Positions 9,428-21,839 of a stretch of 64,000 nt of DNA are shown here, one piece after another; position 1 is the stretch's first letter; every line of letters starts with the position of its first letter. Source of the DNA: Mortierella alpina (Eukaryota > Mortierellomycota > Mortierellomycetes > Mortierellales > Mortierellaceae). The stretch covers positions 744,001 to 808,000 of the forward strand of contig JANATF010000004.1 of assembly GCA_029449245.1 (NCBI GenBank), in the 5' to 3' direction. The position numbers were made by a program, and so were the translations under genes. Below the pieces are notes generated by a model. That model saw only the letters and a list, made by a program, of their open reading frames with translations, was not told the DNA's origin and ran no database searches.

Positions 9428-12321
9428 CTAGACCGGCTTGCGCTTCTGGCTGCTGGGGCTGATGCAGGAGCTGGTGCCACTGTTGGTGCCACTGTTGGTG
9501 CCGGGGTCGCTTTGGGTCCAAATCAAAGAGCCATTCTTGTCTTTCGGTTGTAAATAATCGGGGCGCCGAAGGTGCACAAGATGGCTTTGAACGATGATTG
9601 CCATGTTGTTGCCAGCCATGATGTCCCGATGGTGGTACGTCCCGCACTCTCTGCAGTAGAGGCGACGGAGTGTCACTTGGGCCACGAAATTCTTGCACTG
9701 TGGGCAGCGCTTCGAAGTATAAAACTCGTTAACGCCCAGGACAACGTAGCCGAGGGAACGACACTGAAGTTGTCAAAAAAAAATGTGTTACAGAAGGCTC
9801 TGAGAACCAGCAATGTGTGCTCGTTTGCAACAAATGGCTAACCTTCTGGATGAAGTACGAGGCAAATGTCTCATGCAACGAGCCAAGCCCAGACTTCGAC
9901 TTGAATTCTCCAAGCCCTATAGCGATCACAACTTTGTCCTTGGGGTCCCTGTGTCGGCCGATGCTTCCCCCAATCATTCCGAGCAGGCGGTCCGTGATCG
10001 TCTGGAACTCGCCCAGGTGGGCTCTTCGCTGGTCCCATTGGTGTCGTACGATGCTCATATCCCCGTTGTAAAATTGGTCCAGGTGTTCAGCGACCTTTCG
10101 AGAATCATCCTTGTCTTGGTCCTTGTCCTTGTCCTTGATTATGTACTTTGCGTGATCAACAAAGTCTGACTGTAGCCCTCGGCGAGGAGATATCCGGCTC
10201 TCCATGGCTGCAATTGATTCGCTGCATCCCAGGGGGACCGTTTCCTTCCTCTCAGACAGCCATGCTCGGTATCGGAAGGATGGTTGGTACACGGCCTTTG
10301 ACTTTACAGCGAGGTTACAGTGGATAGGCGGTGCTTCTTGAGGAATGGATGGATCCCTGGGCCTCAAGGCGTAGGCACCGACAACACAATTTTGACCGAG
10401 ATCCAGGGCGAGTATCGAAATATTAGATGGGTCACAACCCCATAGACGAGAGACGTCCTCTTGCGACCGGACGACGTTCCTGATCTCCGTAAGATAATCC
10501 GCCGTTCCATGGCTGGTCGACGTAAGGCGCTCGGGGAGGACACTCTCGGGGAGCCTTCTATACTTCACTGCTAGCAACTCCTTCATTTTGAACGCCAACA
10601 GTTGAAGGCACAGACCATTGGTTCTGATTGAGCCGTAGAGAGTATATCCATTGGAATTGTACTCGTTTGGCCTGAACCCGACTGCGCGAGTTGTGGCATA
10701 GTCTTCGCGGATCTGATCCAATGTCATCGTGGTGGTTTGCCTCATGTAGCCTGTGGCCCCGCGCCGCGCACCTCGGCCAACGCTCGACACAAGTCGAGTC
10801 AACAAGTATCCTGGCCCCTGTAATGCGAGCAACCTCGATGCCTCTGCCTGAGTTTTGTTGCGGTCTGTCATGTTCAGAATCTTTCTTATCTCCTCCTTCA
10901 AGATCTCGCTTGACCAAAACAACACCAAGAGATTGGCTTCTGAGAATAGGACATATGGCTGAAGAATCGGGGACAAGGGCGCCGTCGTATATCGGTTGTC
11001 GAGCATAGCATTCAGGCGCACAAAATTAATGATTGCTGGGAGTTCGTAGCGGATCCTGATGTCGGTGGTAGGAGGCAGCATACCCTTGTCAATCATTTTC
11101 TGTAGCTATTGTTGCCAATGATGTTATAGCGTCAGCCTTCAAAGTATTCAAATAAAGGCAATATTGATTGTCGATTTGAAGCAATACCTTGTCTTGAATT
11201 TCCAGGGTTCCCTTACGGAAATGGCGCCGAAACTCACTGGACATCTCTGCAGCGGACGATGCCACTAAGGGCCTAGCAGGAAATTCAGTTCGGGCTGGAG
11301 TGGAAGACTTGACCCACGGATCACACAATCCAAGCGTATAAGCCCGGTCCACAAGGGCCTCCAGTGACTTGTCATGCTTCGACGTGCAGTGACAGATTCC
11401 TGTGTGCTGCAGCTGCAGCAACATCGAGATAAATCGTCCCTGATCCGAAGTGTCCTCTTCTTCAGGCGCTTGTGGTTCGTCATCATCTTGAAGTTCGTGC
11501 TGGCTCGCCTGACCGTCACTTTTGTCGTTCCTTTTGGGCTTGGAGATTGGCGGACAGAGAAGGTCCAGAATATTGAGGAGCGTCTTGTCGTCGTCCGACA
11601 TGGCCTCCCTATCCTGTGCAACAGCTCGCTGCACGAGCCCGTCATCTATAATTGCCTTCTGGATAACTCCACCTACCAAGGCCTGGGCGGATCTCTTGGC
11701 TGAGGATGCCTGTCGTGATGCTCTCCTCAACATTCTGGCAACCTCTTTTGCGATTTCTGATCCAGCCTCATCAAGGCCATCAATCTGAACGCCCAGTTCG
11801 TTCTGGACGCTCAACCGTGCGCCGTGGGAGTTTGCTGCCAATGTGCCGACTTGCAAGGTGACAACAGGGTGTTCCACAGACAACATTCTTACGAGATTTG
11901 GCTTGCGGGTGGTGCTGAGGCTTGCTCGAATTTCATCATGGGTCTTGTCTGGCGCGGTCTTCTTCCTCTTCGCTGGCTTTTCAAGAGCGTCAGAACTAGT
12001 CGAGCTAGTGACTTCTGGCTTTATCTTGTGCTCCTTCCACTTGAACTGTTTCATAGCAGGTGGTGACGGATGTTGTTTTATGCGGACTCGTTCCTTGGGT
12101 GAGTATCGTGGACGATGGCGAGGGACTCTTGTACGCGCCAACGCTGGATGTGCTGACTTCAAAGTAATCTCAGCCATGTCGGGTGCACCCTCGTCGACCG
12201 GTACCATCTCGATGTCCGTCACGCTGTCTGCTTGTGTCGTTGAAGGCGTAGGCAGGTCAATGGTCCTGAATTGGTTGAACTTTTGGGTTGGCTTATGGCG
12301 GCTAGGTGTGCCGCCATCCAT
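9428..12321 (-). CDS. Fanzor/TnpB-like RuvC nuclease (OMEGA-type), probably the C-terminal part of a fusion
   Basis: Exons: 12321 (or 12325 if fused)-11188, 11105-9843, 9763-9428; 910 aa alone. The C-terminal third is a TnpB-type RuvC nuclease. RuvC-I is LALDLGQ (Asp951 in fused numbering), preceded by the typical GYTLYGSIRTNG strand. VIAIGLGEF (Glu1116) and VNEFYTSKRC (Glu1150) offer two candidate acidic residues. A zinc ribbon has CPQC and CREC pairs (1157/1160, 1174/1177), and RuvC-III is HHRDIMAGNN (Asp1184). These are the hallmarks of TnpB and its eukaryotic relatives, RNA-guided DNA nucleases. The first 380 residues are low-complexity, with a basic KPAKRKK stretch that could be a nuclear signal. 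The ATG at 12321 has a good GCCATGG context, so a separate start is possible. The frame is open throughout. A DK-repeat near 1040 and a GTNS repeat at the C-terminus look like minisatellite growth. Family assignment is strong; activity is unproven. Confidence 0.85.
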
Positions 12322-12325
12322 GGCT

Positions 12326-12453
12326 CTACAGGTTGAAGGTAAAAGCAGCAGCTTCATGTGAATGCTGTGTAATCGCAGCGACTTGGTAACATTTCTCTAT
12401 ATAATAACACGCAGCAGTAACACGAACAACGGTGGACATGAGGCTAGGCTTAC
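12326..12453 (-). other. Phase-matched intron joining the XPG-like and Fanzor-like frames
   Basis: The donor GTAAGC (from 12453) sits inside the last sense codon of the XPG-like frame, and the next codon read through would be the stop TAA (12452-12450). The acceptor CTGTAG ends at 12326. Removing the 128 nt joins AA to A GCC ATG GAT, giving Lys-Ala-Met-Asp and continuing the Fanzor-like frame. All five exons then sum to 3747 nt (1248 aa). Read through, the mRNA codes the XPG-like protein alone. Both sites match the other introns in this window. Confidence 0.6.
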
Positions 12454-13552
12454 TTGGACTCTTGGCACAAGGCTCTAGCCTCCTCTGACATTGCTTTGAG
12501 CTGCGTGCAAAGCTGCTCATACTCGGACTGCAGGGTCTGGTGGCGCGTGTTCAATGCGGACGAAGGGTTGCCTGGTGTTGCTGTCTGCTCCATGGTGACA
12601 AACACTCGCTGAGAAAGTTCGAACGAGATATCGGTGTTGTTTCTCCGCACAACATCCTGGTGACAGCGATATTGTCCAACAGTTTCTTGGACATCTATGT
12701 AGAAAAAGCAGAGAGCCTGTCAATGATCGCTGGACAAACTGATAGTCATTTTCTGTGGATATATAATGAACGTATACCCTTACCAACTGCAATAATTCCC
12801 TTTATCAGCTTGTAGTTCGTGGCCGTTCCCAGTCGGTAAACATTCGAGTCGTAATCATTTTTAGACACAATGCAGAGCGCCGTCAACTGTATCCTAGATA
12901 ATCCAGTGGCTTTCAGCAGGTCGGGGACCTTGTAGACGAGGAGCTTTGACTTTGTCACCAAACGCCACACTGTCTTGACCCTTGCGTAGGCGAGAAAATC
13001 GCAGTCCTTCGTCAAGACCACGTCTCCTTCCTGGTAATCGCGCGCGATCTCGACATCCGCTTCGCAAGAACTCAGGACGACCGCCCAACCTTGCTGATGA
13101 AGGTATTCTCTCAGTTGTTGTCGGAGCTCGAAAGACCAGCGAAATGATGTTCCGAGCTTTTTTTTCACGGCGAGGTGCTGTTGTTTGGTGGCGGGTCGAC
13201 GATGTTGAACTCGGCTTCTAAGAGTCACCATACCCTCTTCGACAAAGTCTAGAGTCGACCTCCTCTTTTGATCTCTGGCCTCGTGCGTAGCTGCCTTCTC
13301 CAAGGCAGGTTGCCCATCCAGATAGCAAACCACCGAGATTTTCAAGTGACCGACTAGACTTGTCAAAGCGCGCTCAAAAATGGCAGCAGCCATGTCTGGT
13401 GGGTGCGTCGAGTAAGCTCTTTGGATGGCTGCGAATAAACACGACGAGACGTCGAGTCTGACCGTGCCGTGGTGGTGTTGATGAGGCAACGAGGCCGGGG
13501 TAGGATCATACCCTTTTTTTCGAACCAGAGGCCACAGTTCGTGAACACCCAT
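12450..13552 (-). CDS. FEN1/XPG-family structure-specific nuclease-like protein
   Basis: Exons: 13552-12784 and 12694-12450 (337 aa if it stops here) or 12694-12454 if spliced onward. The start MGVHELWPLV matches the XPG N-terminus, where Gly2 directly follows the initiator. The acidic metal ligands of the family all appear: Asp34 (RLDVSS), Asp79 (YLDGQP), Glu164 and Asp166 (CEADVE), Asp183 and Asp185 (TKDCDFL), Asp233 (KNDYD). Residues 226-252 resemble the helix-two-turn-helix with its LG turn. FEN1/XPG enzymes cut flaps and junctions in repair and replication, but this is not FEN1 or Rad2 itself: it lacks a visible PCNA motif and is short and divergent. It ends in a predicted helical stretch (residues about 300-337) leading straight to the Fanzor-like frame. 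Placement beside a TnpB-type gene and a transposase relic suggests a mobile-element role. Confidence 0.82.
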
Positions 13553-14049
13553 GACAAGATTAGGTTGTTTCTTTGTGAACTGGGATCGTGTTTTGAGGAG
13601 TGTGATCTGAGTGCGAAAGCGCAAAAGGGTTGAAAGGGTCTAAACTCGTAGCGAGGTGTGTACAAGAAAAAGAGATAGGCGAGTGGGCGCCAAGATCAAG
13701 TTCCAAGCCTTTTTCAGTCACTTAAGGACACTCAGATAACAGTATCCTTAAGACGCCCGAAGAACCTATATGGAATCCATCCACTCAAGTCTGGATGGCT
13801 TCCAACACTATGGAGAGGTTCTTTTGATTACACTACAAGTCTCCAGAAGGCTAGAACACTTTTGAGTGAAAACTGATGAGCGCATGTGGGTGGGGTGTAA
13901 ACAAGGACACGTCTCGATAAGCATCAATGTAATTGAAAATGTGTGTACTGTATTTGTTCGTTGATGCGCAGAATGAAGCAGCGATCTCTAACTTCGCCAA
14001 AATAACGTCTGAGAAACACCGTCGATGGCGCTTTAGGAGCCTCCAACAT
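13553..14049. other. Upstream flank of the XPG-like gene; inverted repeat at 13721-13752
   Basis: Holds the presumed promoter of the XPG-like gene. An 8-bp perfect inverted repeat (CTTAAGGA at 13721-13728, TCCTTAAG at 13745-13752) is seen. The decayed 3' end of the Mutator-like transposase may reach in from the right. Confidence 0.35.
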
Positions 14050-14930
14050 AGCCGGATAGAGGGAGCTTCTTGAACTGAGAGTTCCCCGAGGAAAGATTCA
14101 CCTTGAAGCTTCCAATGGTCAGTACGGCGAAACTCAGTGAGGAATTCGATGGTTGCCAATGCGATATGCCTACAGCTCCCGCTCATCTGGACAAAGGCAG
14201 GGAAAGTGCAAGCCCTTCAAGGAGCCCATGCGATGTTAATCTCGTACGTACTCGGAGGACTTTTGAACGACTCAACATTGAACACGGCCAGCTGGTCCGC
14301 AGTCGGAATCAAAAAGACGGCCTCAGGATACTCCGCACGTTGAGATCCCTGTGGTTCGACGCTGCTAGATTGGCAGCCAAAGTCTCCCTCGCCCCTGGAG
14401 CCATCTGGCCGACTTGCACTATGTACCGCATACACATCTGCTTGGTAGTGTGGAATCGCGGTGTCACTGAGGATCTAAATAACGCTATCAATGCGCCGCT
14501 GTCTGCTTGCTCTTGAAAAAAAGTGTTTTTATTGAAAGAAATTGTGCCAGGATGCGACGTAGTTGTTTGTGTTAATCCAAACAAAGGAGACACCTTCACG
14601 CGGGCAAAATATCCACTGTCTCCTATCCGCCGCAATCGAATCGAAATAGCTCCTGTCCATGTACTGAATCAACTTCGGCGCCAGATCCCGCCATTCGTCC
14701 CTGAAGGCCTCGACTAGAGTGTACGACTTGCCTTCTATTCGTGCATAAAGAATCGCACGTACTTGAGCTCGTACCTATAGTGGAATTGTAGCTTATTAGC
14801 GGATATTTGCGCAGTTGATTCCGTCCGCTTCATCCTTCATAGCAAGGAGCCATCCCTCGAGTAGCTGCAACTGAGAGATCTTCGCCAAGAAGAACTCGAC
14901 AGGAATGCCGAAACCCACTTCTCTGTTCTT
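14050..14930 (-). pseudogene. Broken Mutator-like (MULE) transposase
   Basis: Parts of a MULE transposase can be read in order on the minus strand, in shifting frames. First comes a block ending in a stop at 14798-14796. Next is a block with the family's NNYVASWHN signature (as in TNN-x-ESWHN of fungal MULEs), stopped at 14531-14529. Then comes RRIDSVI, a stop at 14477-14475, and ILSDTAIPHYQADVYAVHS. After a TGA near 14217 and a frameshift there is a SWIM-type zinc motif (CTFPAFVQMSGSCRHI). At least three stops plus frame changes make this a pseudogene. MULEs move by cut and paste; this copy cannot code an active enzyme. It lies only a few hundred bases upstream of the XPG/Fanzor-like genes on the same strand, marking this as an insertion-prone spot. 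Confidence 0.75.
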
Positions 14931-17091
<2,161 letters not shown>

Positions 17092-17469
17092 AAATCTGGA
17101 TCCTTCTTCTTTCCCTTGTTCTTTCTCTCTCTTTCTTTTCTTTCCTTTTATCTCTTTCGTTTTAGTTTTGGCATACTCGCTCTAGTTTACCCCCCCTCCC
17201 CACCTTCATTTCTTTGCTGTCTTCTTTCCCGGTTCCCACAACAACACAACTTTCCACTTTTACCCTTAGTCTATAGTCACTCTTTTTTTTTTCCCAAGCA
17301 CAAAGCACAGCAATTGAAGCTCAAACCAAATAAAGATTCCCAGCAGAAGCATTTCTGCACAACACTGATACCTTTTCTTCTCAAAAGTGATTGAGGGGAG
17401 AAAAAAACGAACTCGTTGAGGAGAGAGGGGGTATAGAAGTATAGATTCAGTCTGTCTTAGTTTTTTTTT

Positions 17470-20400
17470 TCACAACGAAGTTGCGAGGATATCTACAACT
17501 GGCGAGGGTGATCCTACACCAGGTCCTGCAGCAGTCGGGTTCTTCTCCTTGCTCACCTCCTTCTTGTCCTGTTCCTTCTTGTCCTTATCCAGCTCATTCA
17601 CAAGCGCCATCAATGCCGCATGGTTGACGGGGTGGGACGACCTCAGCGACCGTTTCCTTGCGCTATGGGTGCTCCCACTGCTACTGGCTCGTCCATGTCC
17701 GCCCGTCGAACCATTCTTTCGTCGCGATGACCGATGCGTCCCACCCTCCGGCAAGGGCGTCTCCACCACCGTGACCACTGGGCCCCGCTTAGTCACCACT
17801 ACAGGCGCTGTCGTCGTCGTTGTCACAGAGGGTATGGCGGTGGTGGTAGCTGTTGTCGTGGCAATGGCGGAGGGAGCGGTATGAGTTTGGTCCAATTCTA
17901 TCGCTACCCCAGAATGACGATACTCCCGACTCCTCTGACTGCGCGGCTTCCGCGCACTACTGCTACTCCTCCGGAGCAGCCCAGGCGGGTCAAAGTCCGC
18001 ATCCTTTCCTCCGCCACCACTGCCACCACTGAGCACAGTACCGAATCCATGCGCTGTAAAGTTATACATCCTTCGCGCAATCTGCAAGGGTCCACGGACA
18101 GCTCCCAAAAGCTCGTCAACCAGAGACTCGCCCATAAGAGACCATCGTTGTGCTCCATAATAGGGCTGGTGCATACGTACCGACTTTGAATGAGCCGCTG
18201 CTGCCTTCGTGCCCGAATCCGCTCCAGCAACTGCAGCTGAGTGCGCTGCGGACGATGATACAGTGCGGCGATCATGCGACAACAACTTTGGAGGATAGGA
18301 CGCGGAGCCTGACAGAGTTGATTCTGATGATGTAGGGGGTTGGAATGTTTGCTCGCCCAGCGCAGCCCTCCGATTGCCCCTTGTCCTTGGCGTGCCATTC
18401 TGACTCCTCTGCAGACTCTGAAAGTTTCCCGAGGAGGTCGACGAGGAAGACCAAGACGATGAATGGTAGCTGTCCGTCCGATCCGGAAGTCGCGCGATGG
18501 ATTGAGGGGTCTCCAGTTTTTTGGAATGCTCTGCAGAAGGAAAGAAGGACAGCATGCCTGAAGGCACTGTGACCAGTTCTTGCCGTCGAAGCATGGTTGC
18601 TCCGTTCTCGCTAGTGCTTTGGGGCTCCAGACCTTCACGTCTGCCAACGCCCCTGCCGGTATCGGGTGCGTCGTCAGTCTCGTAAAAGTGTTGATGATGA
18701 CCATAGGTCACAAAGGTGCTCTCGTCATGATGCTGTTGCTGGACCTGAGCAGCATCATCCTCCTCTTCAATGACATGATAGTTTCCTTTGCCTCCGTGAC
18801 GCCCATCAAGCTGCGCTGTTGCCAAAGCGCCAACGCCGCTCGCCATGGTCTCGTGTGTTCCTACATCCGACGATGCTCGTCGAGATCCAGCATTAGATGA
18901 GCTACGGGAAGTTCTTGCCGAGTCCGCCAGTCTCTGAGGTTGTTTCTGCAGATGTGCGTATTGCCGAAGGTCTGTGGTCCGATGCCGGTGATGAGTAGGG
19001 TTGATCCGAAGTTCCTGTCCCAAGGCCATTGATTTCCTATTTTGTTGTTCAGTTGCAACCAAATCCATTTCCTTGAAACGTGCTGCCAAAGCCTCGTGAG
19101 TCATGGTTGGTGATACAACCATTGTGTCCGGGAGATTTTCGGACAAGGGGGCCATTGCAGATGCTGGTCGGGCGCCCGAGGTGAAAGTATTTGCACGTCG
19201 AGGTGTGAGCGCTGACGATCCCATTCTGCTGTCTGCCTTGAGTGTCGTTGTTGTCACGGCATGCGAGGACAATGGGGGCGCCACCATAGACTTTGGGTCA
19301 TTCCAGGTGCCGAGGCGCGGTGAAGGGGTGGCTGTGGATGAGGAAGATGAGGGTAACATGCCGGCTGCGACTGCAGAGATGGGCGGGGGAGACATAGAGT
19401 TCTCCATGCCTGGTGGACCGGACGCAATATGACCGCCACCATTTGCAGGCTGGGTGTCAGGTAGATGGCCGCCGGGCTTGCCTGTGTTACCATTTGTTTC
19501 TGCGATCGAGCCTATAAACGAGGAGCCATGCTCTTCTTGGTGCGAGGACTGGGGGACCAATGGACCGCTCCGGGTATGATGGTTCTGCTGCACTCTCTGA
19601 GGCAGTATCACGGTGTGGTTGCTCTCGTCAATGGTCACCCCTGCTTGCCGGGCTACAGTGCACTCTTCAAACGGGATGTAGAGATACTTGCGCGTATGGA
19701 TCGAGTCGTTTGTCCACAGTTTGTTGCACTTTTTCAAAACAGTGACCTAGTCGAGAGGAAGAGCATTCTTATCAGCAAGGAGGTGGCGCCAAGAACACAA
19801 CCATCTCAGGCTCGCATCGGCATGATTCTCACCTGAATCCCATAGTAAAGCGCAATGCCAGCCAATGTGTCAGTAATGGAGACTTGATGGATAATGACCC
19901 GTTTCTCAGCTGCCTGTGTCGCTGCTCTGGAGTGGATCTGACTCTTTCCTCTGTACGACACAGTGTCTTTATCCTCGGCTTCTTTGGAAATGTTGCGCCT
20001 CCGCCTCGCGCCTGGTCCTGATGCTGGGAAGGTGATCTCTGTTGGCTGACGGGAGATGGATCCCTGATGGTTATCCACGCTCATGCTATGGCCCTTGTGC
20101 CGTAAGCTGGGTTGCCGATTTCGGAGGCGAGGTTCCAGATCACGATCTCGAGATGCTGTGCTCATGGGCGCATCCTCCTCGTCCATAATATCGGGTTCAG
20201 CGGTATAGCCGAGCAACAACGGGTGTTCCCCACGCCAAGTCAAGCTACCGGCTTCAGAGGATTGATCCGAATTGTCAGTGGTAGAAAGCGGGTCGACCTT
20301 GGTCGACGACGTACGTGAGCTGTCTGATAGCACAGTCGATGATGATGTCGATAGGCGGTGCAGGAGCTGCCGTGGGAGTGCTGAGGGTTCCGCTGGCAAG

Positions 20401-21203
20401 GGTAACTCTGGAGCTGCTGAAGAGCCCAGCTCCCAATGAACTCCCGAGTCAATCGCGCGCTCAATCTCCAACGGTCCCATATCTGTCAGATGCTCCAGTG
20501 GCTGCTGCCTCGATTGAGACGAAGGTGGTGGAGCAGTGGAGGAGTGCCTTGGGGTAGGCCGCTGACGCATTGGCTTCTCCAAAGGTGTTGCTTCCACTGC
20601 GGGCTCCAGCAGCGGACTCGTCGTGACTGGTGGCCATTGAAGGTCCGCTGTCTTTGCCAAGGTGGTGCTGGGCGTCGATGAGGGCTCTGCTTGCAGATGT
20701 GCAAGGGGGTTAGCAGAGTCCGCCCCGCTCTTGCTGGCTGCGTGGAGAGTGCCGCCATCCGTAAGTCCAGTGCGGTTGCTGCCAAGTGCTCGTATCCCGA
20801 GCCGCGCATTCTTTGTCCCTTTGACATCATCGGGGGCAGCGTGGTGGTCGGAGGTGTGGCCCTGGTCAGCTGCAAAACTTAGGGGATGGTGCATATCGTG
20901 CGGTCGCACAGTTGGATCGGCGGTGGAAAGTGGGTGATCGCTGCTCTGCTTGTCCTCAGAGCCCTCTGGGCGGCTGTCATCCTTGGTGCTGCTGTCGCTG
21001 TTGCTGTTGCTGTTACTACTGCTGCCACTCGGGGTGCGTCCTTGGGATCGTACAGTCTCCTTAGATGGGGCACAGGTTGCTTGGAGGGGGTCCTGCAATT
21101 GGACGGAATTAGCCTCTTCCACCGACATGTCTGGATGCGGTGTTGTTGTCGTGCCGTGCGAAGGAGGCGGAGGGGGTGGAGGAGGTGGTGGAGGTGTCCT
21201 CAT
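17470..21203 (-). CDS. Large LysM-domain protein, probably intracellular (LYSMD1/2-like domain)
   Basis: Two exons, 21203-19833 and 19746-17470; 1215 aa. One LysM domain spans roughly residues 436-490, split by the intron: HQVSITDTLAGIALYYGIQ, then VTVLKKCNKLWTNDSIH and YLYIPFEEC. This wording (TDTL-GIAL-YG, NKLW-NDSIH, LYIP) matches the eukaryotic intracellular LYSMD1/2 type rather than secreted chitin-binding LysM effectors, and there is no signal peptide. The N-terminus carries a polyproline run, with an alternative Met at 21128. Most of the remainder is Ser/Thr/Pro/His-rich and looks disordered. A more ordered stretch (RWSLMGESLVDELLGAVRG and the following 25 residues) lies at about 18075-18150. 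Molecular role is unknown; this length is far above the usual 200-350 aa of LYSMD proteins. Confidence 0.85.
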
Positions 21204-21839
21204 GTGCAGTCCGAGTGCAGGCCAAGTAGGCAGCGCAGTGCGGCTCTGTCTTTCTGGTGCAGACTAGGACCCCTTCGAGAGTGGATGGGTCGAATGGAGC
21301 ACAGGGGGGACCAGAGAAGAGTAGCTTGCGGCACTCGCAAGGCATGCGCAGGTGGATTGCTAGCCGTGGATTGCAGAGAGACGACAGCAGGCGAGAGAAG
21401 GTGCGAGCGGGGATAGCGCGGCTGAGAGCGGACGAGAGGAAGCGAGAGTGGGAGGAAGCAAAGGTGGCGAGCGAGTGTGGCGATACACACACAGCCAGAC
21501 ATATAAACGAGGCCATATGTCTCCTATACATCATACATCCACGCCAGTCGACAGGCGTGTCGTAGTACACAACAGCAGCACGCGCTGCTTCCCACTCCGT
21601 CTCCTATTATGCATTGTCACAGGGCCCTCGCATCCCTCATCACAATGACAATCGCCTCTTCTCTCTGCTAGCGCATCATCGAGAGTTCACGCATCCCGTT
21701 GCTGCTCGCCTTCATCCGAGCCTTTAGCGTGTGTGCATATTCAAATTATATTACAAGCCTACTGCATAGTCAAAAAAAAAAAAAACGAGAGCTGCAACTT
21801 TGCGTACGGGGGTGGGGGTATTCGTTCTTCTAAACATTC
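21204..21839. other. LysM gene promoter and MDH 3' region
   Basis: Between the start of the LysM gene and the end of the malate dehydrogenase gene, both minus. A TTTATATG element (minus strand, near 21497-21504) could serve the LysM gene. An A-run lies at about 21772-21785. No gene seen. Confidence 0.4.

Noticed and set aside
13721-13752. Inverted repeat CTTAAGGA/TCCTTAAG as a transposon end
   Set aside because: The arms are only 8 bp and lie together; no matching copy was seen on the other side of the Fanzor-like gene.
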